From: Lewinellaceae bacterium
Lineage (GTDB): Bacteria; Bacteroidota; Bacteroidia; Chitinophagales; Saprospiraceae
DNA: 64,000 nucleotides
Reading direction: 5' to 3'
NCBI GenBank assembly: GCA_020636255.1
Contig: JACJYE010000010.1
Coordinates: 124,001-188,000, forward strand
Shown: positions 51,297 to 59,955 of the stretch, piece by piece
Layout of the letters: every line of letters starts with the position of its first letter
How positions within the stretch are numbered: the stretch's first letter is position 1
Position numbers and translations under genes: made by a program
Notes under the pieces: generated by a model
What the model was told of the DNA's origin: nothing
Database searches by the model: none
The model's input: the letters and a program-made list of their open reading frames with translations, nothing else

Positions 51297-52376
51297 TCAG
51301 TTGCCGGGGTCGGCGCTGTTGTTGGGGTCGCCTACCTTGATAGCCGTAAAATTGAGCGGCCCGGGTTCATCAGTTGAAAATGGGATCTTGCCGGCATCGC
51401 CGTTGTACAGCTCTGAGAAAGGGTGCTCGGGGTCCTGGAACTGGTACGATGGGTTGACGAAGAACCAGGACTGCTGCTGCGCCGGCAGCTCCAGGTCGAT
51501 ACCCAGTATCAGCCGACGCAGGAAGATGAGGTCGAGCGTGGTGACCTTGAGGTCGCGGTTGGCATCGCTGGCCAGTATTTCGTACGGGCTGGTGAATTGA
51601 GCCACTCCCAGTATATGGCGGCTGATGAGCAGCAGGTCGTGGGTGGTCACGCCGTTGCGGTAGTTACTGTCCCGGCTGGCCGTTAAATAGTGTTGCTCCC
51701 CGGGGGTGAGCAGGGCCGAGATGTCGAAATGCCCTTGCGCATCGGTCACGTCCAAAGGGCTTGCCATGCCATCGAGCGTGATCGCGACGCCGGGAATGTT
51801 GACCCCCGAATTCATGGCCACGGCGCCGCTCGCCGCATAACTTACAGGCGGCAGTGATGCGCCTGTTGCGGCAATAGCGACATCCAGCGAATCGAGGGTC
51901 GCCTGGTAATTGAGGCCGCGTACATCGTAATTTACGCTACCGTCGGGGGCTATAACGATGAAAGTGGGCGTTCCGAAAAAAGTGCCGTAGGTGCCGTTGC
52001 GGTAGGGCAGCGATGCGTTGAGGCTGCCGCCGTCGGCGCCGACACCCGGAAAGGTGTGCCCGTAGGTGGCTTCGTACATGGCTACGTCGTCGCTCAGGTC
52101 GTCGGCCTTTGTACTAAGGCTGATGAGCTCTACATCGCCGGTGCCACCACCCCACGATTGGTAAAAGGGCTCCATCAGCGGGGCCATGGCGTTACAGGGT
52201 GGGCAATAGGTAAAAAAGAGCTTGATCACGACCGTTTTCCCCTGGGTGAGGTAATCGGCGTAAAGGTGGTGCGTTTCCCCCTGGCTGTCGGTCACCGTAA
52301 AATCGGGGGCCGGCGGCTGGCCCCAAAGGGCCGGATAGGAACAACAAACAATGAGCATGGTCCATAGGAGCTTCAT
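51297..52376 (-). CDS. Exported thioredoxin-like protein with dockerin-like domain
   Basis: A 359-residue exported protein. After the signal peptide (1-19) a TlpA/AhpC-type thioredoxin domain covers about 20-170, with the redox pair Cys58/Cys61 in FFTYCPPCNAM and a cis-Pro loop GTPTFIVIAPDG. A Ca-binding-like dockerin type I pair follows (about 240-297): YRNGVTTHDLLLISRHILG and DANRDLKVTTLDLIFLRRLILG, two F-hand repeats. In between lies a short beta domain. Thiol-disulfide exchange on cell-surface or periplasmic proteins is likely. Dockerin-like repeats are common in Saprospiria exported proteins and need not imply a cellulosome. The upstream gap contains the stem-loop array. Confidence 0.85.
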   Translation of the reverse strand: MKLLWTMLIVCCSYPALWGQPPAPDFTVTDSQGETHHLYADYLTQGKTVVIKLFFTYCPPCNAMAPLMEPFYQSWGGGTGDVELISLSTKADDLSDDVAMYEATYGHTFPGVGADGGSLNASLPYRNGTYGTFFGTPTFIVIAPDGSVNYDVRGLNYQATLDSLDVAIAATGASLPPVSYAASGAVAMNSGVNIPGVAITLDGMASPLDVTDAQGHFDISALLTPGEQHYLTASRDSNYRNGVTTHDLLLISRHILGVAQFTSPYEILASDANRDLKVTTLDLIFLRRLILGIDLELPAQQQSWFFVNPSYQFQDPEHPFSELYNGDAGKIPFSTDEPGPLNFTAIKVGDPNNSADPGN

Positions 52377-52494
52377 AATCCCGGGTTTTTATCCTGAAAA
52401 ACAGCCTTGACAGAGGGATGAAGAAGGGGATCCCTTTGGCAGATACGTAAGAACGGGCAGATGGTTCGGCTAATTTAGCTTTTTTTTTAGTATT

Positions 52495-52860
52495 CACCCC
52501 GCACCTCCAACCTTCCGGTTGGAGCAGCCACCCCGCACCTCCAACCTTCCGGTTGGAGCAGCCACCCCGTACCTCCAATCTTCTGATTGGAGCAGCCACC
52601 CCGTACCTCCAACCTTCTGATTGGAGCAGCCACCCCGTACCTCCAACCTTCCGGTTGGAGCAGCCACCATGCCTCCAACCTTCCGGTTGGAGCAGCCATC
52701 CACCTCCAACCTTCCGGTTGGAGCAGCCACCCTGTACCTCCAATCTTCTGATTGGAGCAGCCACCAGTACCTCCAACCTTCTGGTTGGAGCAGCCACCCC
52801 GTACCTCCAATCTTCTGATTGGAGCAGCCATCCCGTACCTCCAACCTTCCGGTTGGAGCA
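52495..52860 (-). repeat. Array of eleven ~34-bp units, each an 8-bp covarying stem-loop
   Basis: The region 52377-52911 has no credible gene. From 52495 eleven units follow head to tail. Eight are 34 bp at 52495, 52529, 52563, 52597, 52631, 52728, 52795 and 52829 (the last truncated to 32), and three are shortened to 32, 31 and 33 bp at 52665, 52697 and 52762. Each has a linker like CACCCCGTAC, a hairpin and CAGC. The hairpin is CTCCAACC-TTCC-GGTTGGAG or CTCCAATC-TTCT-GATTGGAG: position 7 and its partner change together (C-G to T-A) in units 3, 8 and 10. Length changes fall only in the linker. Unit 4 has a C/A mismatch on the plus strand, which is a G-U pair on the minus strand. This suggests selection on a structured RNA or on palindromic DNA sites. 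Both flanking genes are on the minus strand. Confidence 0.9.
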
Positions 52861-52874
52861 CCCCCCTTTATCTA

Positions 52875-52909
52875 CTCCGACTAAAAAGCCGGAGGTACGG
52901 GGGCCAGCC
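52875..52909 (-). repeat. Diverged inverted twelfth unit at the end of the array
   Basis: Read on the minus strand, the sequence just after the stop of the gene at 52912-55968 is GCTGGCCCCCGTACCTCC and then a hairpin CTCCGGCT-TTTT-AGTCGGAG. Linker (CCCCGTAC), stem length (8 bp) and stem ends (CTCC/GGAG) match the array units, but in the opposite orientation. Its single non-canonical pair is again a G-U on the minus strand. It may act as a 3'-end structure for the upstream gene. Confidence 0.65.
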
Positions 52910-52911
52910 CC

Positions 52912-55900
52912 TCACCTTACCAACAGCACCTCCCCCTCCACCTGCACCTCCCTGCCGTCGGCGCGGCGGTAGCGCAGGCTGTACACGTAGGCGCCCGCCG
53001 GGGCGGGCTGCCCGCGGGCGGCGCCATCCCAGCCCAGGCTCTCGTCGTTGGGGGCGAAGCTGCTGCGCTCGAACAGCAGGGCGCCCCAGCGGTTGAACAG
53101 GCGAAAGCTGAGCACCGTTTCTACGGAGGCATCCCCGTAGACGGCCAGGCGGTCGTTGCGGCCGTCGCCGTTGGGGGAGAAGGCGTTGGGGACGTACAGG
53201 CCGCTGCGCTGCCCGACGAACAGCGTCACTGCATCGGCAACCGTGCAGCCCAGGCTGTCGGACAGCAAGGCCTGGTAGGTGGTGGTGCGAAGGGGGCGCG
53301 CCACGGGCGCCAGGCAGGTGTCGCAGCTCAGGAAATCCGGCGGCTGCCAGTACAAGGTAGGGGCCGCCGCATTGGTAAGGGCCTGCAGGCGCAGGCTGTC
53401 GCCCAGCCGCAGCGTCGTGTCGGCGGGAAGGGCGAGCAGCAGGGGCGGCGGATCTTCAAGCAGGAAGGCGGATTCGCGGCGGCAGCCCTGGGCATCCTCC
53501 ACCAGCAGGGTGTAAGCGCCGGCAGGGAGGTTATTCCATTGCGGCGTAGCCTGCAAGGGGCCGCCGTTCAGCGCATAGAGGTAAGGCTCAACGCCTCCGC
53601 GGGCGCTGTCGATGGTTATGCTGCCATTGGCCTGCCCCGGGCAGCGCGGCGGCTGCAGCCGGAAGCCCGCCTCGATGGGCGTGTCGCTCAGGCTGATGGT
53701 ATCCGCAGCACTGCAGCCATCGGCATTGGTGACGGTGAGGCTGTAACTGCCCGCCTGGCCCACGGTTATTTCCGGGCTGCCGGCCCCTGTCGACCAGGCG
53801 TATGCCCCGGCGGGGCTGGCCGACAGGGTGATGCTGGGCGAAGCGCACAGGCTGCCGGAAGCTTGTATGGCAACCGCCGGCCGGGGGCGCACCGCCAGCT
53901 GGAGCAGCAGCAGGCTGTCGCAACCGCCCGCCAGGCTGATGGTGTCGGCATACCAGCCTGGCGAGGCCAGCAGCCGCCCGCCGAAGGCATAACGTTCCCC
54001 TTCGCAGATGGCGGCCTCCAGGTAGCCGGCCCGCTCCAACACCTCCAGCCGCAGGCAGAGGGTGGAATCACAGCCATTGGCGCCGGTATAGGTGCGGCAC
54101 AGGCTGGTATCGGCCGAGAGGGTGAGCCCCTCCCAACTCAGGCTTTCGTTCCAGCAGATGGTGTGGCGCTCTTCGCGCAGCGAGGTGTCCCGGAACACCA
54201 GGCTCAGGCAGTGGATGCTATCGCAGCCCAGGGATGAAGTATAGGCTGTGCAGAGGGTGGTGTCGGCGCTGAAGGCCTGCCCCTGCCAGGCGAAGCTCTC
54301 CCCCTGGCAAAAGGCAGCCTGGCCGAAGGTGAACAGGGTGTCGGCCCCGGCGAGGGTGTAGCTGGCGGCGGCGGCGCAGCCGTTAGCGTCGGTTACCTGT
54401 AGCTGGTACAGCCCCGGGCCGGCGTTGTAGAGGGTGTCGCCGCCGGGCTGCCCGTTCCAGGCGAAGGCGTAAGGCGGGGCGCCGCCCTGGGCGGCGGCGC
54501 TGAGCGTGCCGTTGTCGCCGCAAACGAAAGCGGCGGCGGAACCGATGGCGGCCCATAGGCTGTCGGGCTGGCTGATATACAAGGTGTCCGTATTCTGGCA
54601 GCCGGCGCTGTCGGTAAGCAGGATGGGGTACAGGCCGGCGGCCAGGCCGCTGCGCTGGGCCGCCTCGGCGCCGTCGGGCCAGAGGAAGGTGTAGGGGGGG
54701 GTACCAAAATTGGCGGATAGGCTTACACTTCCATCTTCGGCGCCAAAACAGAGAACGGAGGCGGTATCCGTTTCCAGCGCGAGCAATTCCTGGCCCAGCA
54801 CAATGGTAGACAACGAAGGCAGGCTGTTGTAAAACGAGGAATACAAGCTTACCGCAACCTGCCGGGCGCCAGGGGCAGGCGCAGCAGCGTCGTTGTAGTA
54901 CAATGTATTGCGAATGGCCTGCGAGAAACTACCCGCCGTTGCGCCACCCTGGTTAATAAACAGCAAGCTTGCCGTGTTGTTGCCTTGAACAGATATGGAA
55001 GGCGCCCCGCTGGAGGAAAGGTATTCCAGGGCGCCGTCCAGGCTGCCGAGCAGCTCAAGCCGCATGGAATCAAGGGGGAAAGGCGAAAAGGTTCCCACAT
55101 CAGGGCCGGCGACTCCCACCGGGCTGGCGCAGGTAAAAACGGTGTAGTTATTCAGGCTGTCGCCCGAGCTGTCGTCCAGGTCCAGGTCGGCATATAACTC
55201 GCAGGGGGGGAGCATACATTCCGAAGAGGTGGCGGCATCGTAATTGAAGCGGTTGTACTGGCAGATTTCCGTCAGCGTGTAGGTTTCAAAATCCAGCAGA
55301 TAAACCGTGCTCTTTTCCTGGTCTGGATGGCCGGCGATAGCATAAGTCACAATGCTGTCGCAGCGGAAAGGGAAAGTAGCCAGGCCCTGTATGAGCGGGA
55401 TGCTATCCGGAAAAGTGGCCAGCACCGTGCTGTTTGCGGGGTTATCGATATCTACCTCTACCAATTCATTATTCCGGGTGGTCATGTACAAGCGCCCTTC
55501 CCGGTAGGTGAGGTCGCCTCCTGCCCTCATTCCGGGAGGAAAATCGCCGAGGAACGCCATCGTTGAACTTGTCTGGTCATAAGTGCTCAAGCCTGTGCCG
55601 GCGGCAAACACCAGGCCTTCGTAGTTGCAGGACAAAGCCTGGATGTCAGCGTTTTGGGGAAAGTCGCCCAAATGGTATAGGAAAAACCCAAGATCATACC
55701 TCTGTAATCCATAGTTGTCCGAAGTAACTGATGTTCCTCCATAAAGGTAAGCATCGTCCAGGTTAGGCAGTGCAATGCCTGTAAATATTAGCCTGGTAGT
55801 GACTGAGCTGTCCACTGGGCTACAAGAGTCAAGGTCATTATAATATAAATTTCTATATAAAGTTGGTATAACAGTAAATGAATCAGATGTCATATAAGTT

Positions 55901-55968
55901 TGCCCCAGCATCTCATGGAAAAAGCAAGCTGATATTATGAAAATAAGCCAAGGGGAAAATTTTTTCAT
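52912..55968 (-). CDS. SprB-repeat surface protein with T9SS type B (gliding-motility-type) sorting domain
   Basis: A 1,018-residue exported protein. Signal peptide (1-22, ending EMLGQ), an N-terminal region of about 400 residues with propeller-like repeats (YDLGFFLYHLGDFP, GLVFAAGTGLSTYD), several SprB/PKD-like repeats (about 400-860; for example GSVSLSANFGTPPYTFLWPDG followed by GLAAGLYPILLTDSAGC), and a type B sorting domain (about 925-1018: YVPNAFSPNGDGRNDRL, FNRWGALLFE, GAYVYSLRY). It should be secreted by T9SS and stay on the surface. The 3' two-thirds of the gene is very GC-rich, while the first 250 codons are AT-rich, suggesting a mosaic origin. Confidence 0.9.
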   Translation of the reverse strand: MKKFSPWLIFIISACFFHEMLGQTYMTSDSFTVIPTLYRNLYYNDLDSCSPVDSSVTTRLIFTGIALPNLDDAYLYGGTSVTSDNYGLQRYDLGFFLYHLGDFPQNADIQALSCNYEGLVFAAGTGLSTYDQTSSTMAFLGDFPPGMRAGGDLTYREGRLYMTTRNNELVEVDIDNPANSTVLATFPDSIPLIQGLATFPFRCDSIVTYAIAGHPDQEKSTVYLLDFETYTLTEICQYNRFNYDAATSSECMLPPCELYADLDLDDSSGDSLNNYTVFTCASPVGVAGPDVGTFSPFPLDSMRLELLGSLDGALEYLSSSGAPSISVQGNNTASLLFINQGGATAGSFSQAIRNTLYYNDAAAPAPGARQVAVSLYSSFYNSLPSLSTIVLGQELLALETDTASVLCFGAEDGSVSLSANFGTPPYTFLWPDGAEAAQRSGLAAGLYPILLTDSAGCQNTDTLYISQPDSLWAAIGSAAAFVCGDNGTLSAAAQGGAPPYAFAWNGQPGGDTLYNAGPGLYQLQVTDANGCAAAASYTLAGADTLFTFGQAAFCQGESFAWQGQAFSADTTLCTAYTSSLGCDSIHCLSLVFRDTSLREERHTICWNESLSWEGLTLSADTSLCRTYTGANGCDSTLCLRLEVLERAGYLEAAICEGERYAFGGRLLASPGWYADTISLAGGCDSLLLLQLAVRPRPAVAIQASGSLCASPSITLSASPAGAYAWSTGAGSPEITVGQAGSYSLTVTNADGCSAADTISLSDTPIEAGFRLQPPRCPGQANGSITIDSARGGVEPYLYALNGGPLQATPQWNNLPAGAYTLLVEDAQGCRRESAFLLEDPPPLLLALPADTTLRLGDSLRLQALTNAAAPTLYWQPPDFLSCDTCLAPVARPLRTTTYQALLSDSLGCTVADAVTLFVGQRSGLYVPNAFSPNGDGRNDRLAVYGDASVETVLSFRLFNRWGALLFERSSFAPNDESLGWDGAARGQPAPAGAYVYSLRYRRADGREVQVEGEVLLVR

Positions 55969-56000
55969 GGAATAGGAATAATATTGGTGTGATTGAGAAA

Positions 56001-56037
56001 CAAAAATAGTTGCCAGGAATACTATGCCCCCGGCAAC
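56001..56037 (-). promoter_or_regulatory. Putative promoter of the 52912-55968 gene with flanking inverted repeat
   Basis: TATTTTTG at 56001-56008 on the minus strand matches TAnnTTTG, 33 bases before the ATG at 55968. Directly upstream, GTTGCC (56009-56014) and GGCAAC (56032-56037) form a 6-bp inverted repeat around 17 bases, a possible operator. A TTG within the repeat is 25 bases from the -7 box, longer than usual. Confidence 0.45.
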
Positions 56038-56159
56038 TGTTGGAGCGGCGGCAATTTAGGGTTTTTGGCGGATAATTTTGTGGGTGATGAAATTGCCCTT
56101 GCTATCCCGGGCTGTAACCAGCAATACCCCCCAGGGAGCATTTTCCCCAAAATCCAATA

Positions 56160-57893
56160 TTACCTGGTTTTTGCCCCGCGCGAATTCCAGGTTTTGTTTT
56201 TAAAGCGTTTTCCATAAATATCGGATACCGTTACTTCGAAAAGGCCTGCTGCCCTGGTTTCTACTTCTAACCGGGTTTCCTGCCAGAAAGGATTAGGGGA
56301 AACAGAAACCTGAAAAGAAGGTTTTCCAACTGCTCCGTTTAATTGGGGGATTTCAGGCGTTTCAACATTCAGAGCAGCATCCTGGCTAACAAGGCCATTG
56401 GGGCATTCAAATTGACATTGTTGATCCACACCATCCTCATAGGAACATGCGTCAGTATGCAGAATTGTCCTGATGTTATCTATGAAAGAAGAGTATACAT
56501 TAATGCAGGTACTAGTTTCATCATAGCACCAGCAAGACTCAATATTTTCAATGAGGCAAGGGGGGCAATCCTGGTATTGTTCCATAGAGCCGCCATTTTC
56601 GCTACATTCTTCCCAGAATCCAGTAGCAACAGCACTACAATTAAATTCGGTATAATCAACAAGGTAGCATATAGAAAATTCTTCATTTGGCTTATACTTA
56701 CATTTGCTAAGCCCCGTTGGGTTACCGGGCCCTCCATTATTGATATCCACTGAAATTTCGAGGTCTATCCAGGAATCGCACTCGCAATCGGCATAAATAG
56801 GATAGTTGGTTACTTCATTTATTGGCCCGAAGTAGGGGCCATGCCTTACGTATGGTAATTCATTAAAAATTTCAAGGGGGAATATGCACCCACACTCATT
56901 ATTAAACCCGTTAATTTGATAAGCCTGGTTATTAGGAGGAACCAGAAAATGGTAAGTCGTATTGCCAATAATTATAGCTCCGGGGCCTTGGCAGGGGGGA
57001 GAATCGGGATTGTCGCTTTGAAAACAGAACGAATAAAAGTCGCTCCAGCTTCCACCCGATAAATCACCAGATAAGATATTTTTTCCATTGAAAATGGACC
57101 CACAACTACTTACAATAAAGCCTCCATCAATAACAATAAGTTCTTCGGATAACACGTGTTGGTCAATATCAAAAAACCTGGTTTCTATTCCAAAATCAGC
57201 CCAGGCAGTAAGACTGCACCCTCGCTCATCAGTAGCCCGGCAATAATACCGGCCAGACTCTGGTACTTCTATCTCAGTCGGGCCAGAGATAAGCTGATGG
57301 TACCAGATTCCAGTTCCATCGTGTTGTAGCCCTCCCAAACCCGATTGCTCTGTAAAGGCTGATGCGTCAGATGTCCATTCGAGGTATAAATAATTAGAGG
57401 AGTAGCTTGGGTTGATAAAAGCACCATGAACTCGAAACAAGCTTCGGTGTCCATCTAAACAGTTATTCAATGTTGAAATGTCAAGCCTGTCAAAATATCC
57501 ACAATCATCTACTATTTCCCTGCACAACTTCGCCCGTTGCCCACAGGCATCCCATACCGTTACACAATAATCACCAGGTATGGTGAGCCCTGAAATGTCC
57601 TGAGAAGTACTGGCGAACTCCTCCGGCCCGGCCCAGGAATAAGTATAAGGAGGGATGCCCCCACTCACATCAATAGCAATGGAACCGCTGTTGCCATTTG
57701 TAGCAGGCTCAACCTGATTAGGCAAACAACTCACTATGACTTGATTTGCCGGGCAAAGCGGCACATCAAATTGGGCAACCGACGAACAGCCGGTGGCATT
57801 GTCGGTGACGGTTACTGTATAGGTTCCGCTGGAAAGGCCTTCGTTCAGGACAGTGGTTGCCCCATTTGACCATTGGACGGAATAGCTGGAGTG
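56160..57893 (-). CDS. 3' fragment: SprB repeat, Cys-rich region and start of T9SS domain
   Basis: The frame continues the interrupted SprB repeat (SVQWSNGATTVLNEGLSSGTY...) from about 57893. The first Met is at 57764, inside the repeat, so no proper start exists. One further SprB repeat and a Cys-rich region of about 370 residues follow (CECDSW, CWCYDETSTC), then a T9SS type A sorting domain from about SVSPNPFWQETRLEVETRA. It stops at TAA 56160 after RGAKTR. In the next frame KNQVILDFGENAPWGVLLVTARDSKG completes the sorting domain to TAA 56056. This part is noticeably more AT-rich than the SprB-repeat parts. Confidence 0.7.
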   Translation of the reverse strand, partial: HSSYSVQWSNGATTVLNEGLSSGTYTVTVTDNATGCSSVAQFDVPLCPANQVIVSCLPNQVEPATNGNSGSIAIDVSGGIPPYTYSWAGPEEFASTSQDISGLTIPGDYCVTVWDACGQRAKLCREIVDDCGYFDRLDISTLNNCLDGHRSLFRVHGAFINPSYSSNYLYLEWTSDASAFTEQSGLGGLQHDGTGIWYHQLISGPTEIEVPESGRYYCRATDERGCSLTAWADFGIETRFFDIDQHVLSEELIVIDGGFIVSSCGSIFNGKNILSGDLSGGSWSDFYSFCFQSDNPDSPPCQGPGAIIIGNTTYHFLVPPNNQAYQINGFNNECGCIFPLEIFNELPYVRHGPYFGPINEVTNYPIYADCECDSWIDLEISVDINNGGPGNPTGLSKCKYKPNEEFSICYLVDYTEFNCSAVATGFWEECSENGGSMEQYQDCPPCLIENIESCWCYDETSTCINVYSSFIDNIRTILHTDACSYEDGVDQQCQFECPNGLVSQDAALNVETPEIPQLNGAVGKPSFQVSVSPNPFWQETRLEVETRAAGLFEVTVSDIYGKRFKNKTWNSRGAKTR

Positions 57894-59955
57894 CCTTGAA
57901 CAGCGATCTTCAGAAAACCGTTTTCCAGTTCAAATGTCCCCAAATCGGGCGGCACAGCCGTTGACGCCTGATAATCTACCAGGCTGATTTCCGGCCCGGG
58001 TATAGCATCAACCTCATAGCTTTGCACATACTGGCAACCCCAGCTATTGGTTAGCGTCACCGTATATTCTCCGGGCAGAAGCCCCGCCAGGGTATTCACA
58101 TAAAAGCCAATGTTAGACTGCCATTGCACCCCATTGCTCCAGCTGAATTGGAAGGGGCTGCCTGTATTTATCCCGGACCCATCGGTGAAAGTGAGGGATA
58201 TCTCCCCGTCCGAGCCGCAGGTATGCGTCAACTTGGCTACGATATCGGGCTGAAACAAAGCTACTTCGAAGTTTTCTTCTTCGGTGCAGCCAAAGCGGTT
58301 GGTAACTGTAACGGTGTATGCCCCCGGGCTGAGGCCGTTAATTCCAGGAGTATCTGCGCCGTTGTTCCAGGCATAAAAAAACGGGCCGGAATTCCCGTCG
58401 CTGCTGATGGTAGTAACTATACTCCCCTGTCCTCCTTCCTCGCAGATATGGGTAGCCTGGCCATTGACGGTAAATGGCGCGCCTTCGCTTTGCCCAACTT
58501 CAAAGGGTGCGCTTATGGCCCCGGCGCAGGCATCCTGAATATTTGCCTGATACAGGCCGGCTGCCAGTCCGGCAATGCTGACGCTGCCATAAGAGGTAGC
58601 CGCACCGGATGCCGCCGCCCCCTGCCAGCTTATGGAATAAGGCTTTTTACCTCCACTGATAGACAATATAGCCGACCCGGTGGAGGAAGTACAGATGGCA
58701 TCTGCAATGCTGGTTTCCAATACCTGGAGCGGGGAATAGCCGTCCGGAACCGTGTAAGCGGCTGTTGCGGTAGCGCCGCAAAAGTCTGTAACGGTTACCT
58801 GTTGTTGGGCGCCTGCTATCACACCGTCAAAGCACTTCGTGGCAGGGCCATTCTGCCACTGATACACAAATGGTTCTACGCCACCCTGTATTTCGGCACA
58901 AACCCTGCCTTCTCCTTCAGGCGTTTGCGGGCAATCCGCTCCCGACAGGTATGGCGTTACCACCAAAGCGGATGTATTGTAAGCGGGGATAGTAATATTT
59001 TCAGAATGGAGGACAGTCCCGCACTCCAGGTATACCACCTTCACGCCCAGGTTGTAAGCGCCTGGCGCCAGCCCGTCAAGGCAGGCGCTTATTTCGCCTG
59101 CCGGCAGCCCATCAACGGCCCAGGTTGCCTGTACATCATCGTAGCCAAACCCATTTTGCAGCTTCAGGCAGGCCTTGCCGTTGCTTTGCCCCGGACAGGC
59201 CGGAAAGGTTTCGATAGCCAGGTTTTCCAGCCCTGTGCACAAAAACACGCAGCGGTTCACCACACAGCCATCCGGGGCGGTTACCTTCACGCAGTATGCT
59301 CCTCCGGCCAGGCCCTGAAGCGCGTGCCCCAGCGCAGTAAAGGCAGGGTTATCCGGGCTCGACCATATAATGGAATATCCGGCATAAGGCGGCGTAAGCC
59401 CCGGTATCTCCAGCTTTATTCCGCCCAATTCAGGTATTGTGGTAACTTCAATATCAAGGCACGGCTTTTCGATCACATGGGATAAATCCGCTGTACTTGC
59501 CGGGGCCGGCGCCCAGCTGCAATCTGCCTGAAGGGTGGGCAGGGCCACGCAATGCTCCGTGTCAGGGCCAAGCCCCATCAAGGGGTTCCCCGCCAAATCC
59601 TGGCCGCTGAACTTCAGTTGTTGAGATATGGAATTGTCGGTAATGATTGAAGATGTAACTCCCACAACCTCAAAGTTCCAAATAGTCGGTGTGCTATTGT
59701 TCACTGATTGAGAAACTAACGGTTGTCCTGGCAATTCCAGGCTCAGGGTGCTCATAGCTGTGTTTAGCCAGGCTTTTACCCTCAGGGCTGAATTATCCTG
59801 AATAGCCTGAAAAGCTTCCGGCCCTATCTGTACATTTTCATCTTTTACATATTTCAGGCAACCGGCTGCTGTTTCCAGCCATTCTGCCCGGTATATCAAT
59901 ATCTCCGGGCCTGTGGCCGGCGTTACCCAAGCTTCTACTTTGCGGATATACGGGA
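57845..59955 (-). CDS. Middle fragment: beta domain and SprB repeats
   Basis: This frame, open from 60112, becomes the homologous one from about 59955, where YIRKVEAWVTPATGPEILIYRAEW begins. It contains a beta domain (QQLKFSGQDLAGNPLMGLGPDTEHC) whose layout repeats that in the 5' fragment (YGHDMNGNSLLAFSPAQQSSC), an internal duplication. At least five SprB repeats follow (for example GGVEPFVYQWQNGPATKCFDG). The frame ends at TGA 57845 after a short out-of-frame tail (TPAIPSNGQMGQPLS). The repeat continues in another frame from about 57893, so this is not an independent gene. Confidence 0.7.

Noticed and set aside
52495..52860. CRISPR array
   Set aside because: The units have no unique spacers between conserved repeats; linkers are nearly identical and only 7-10 bp long, and no cas genes are present.
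52192..52972. Long open frames on both strands through the stem-loop array (up to about 200 codons)
   Set aside because: The 34-bp unit contains no stop in any of several frames, so openness is a by-product of repetition. The peptides are periodic, lack domains and partly overlap the start of the thioredoxin-like gene.
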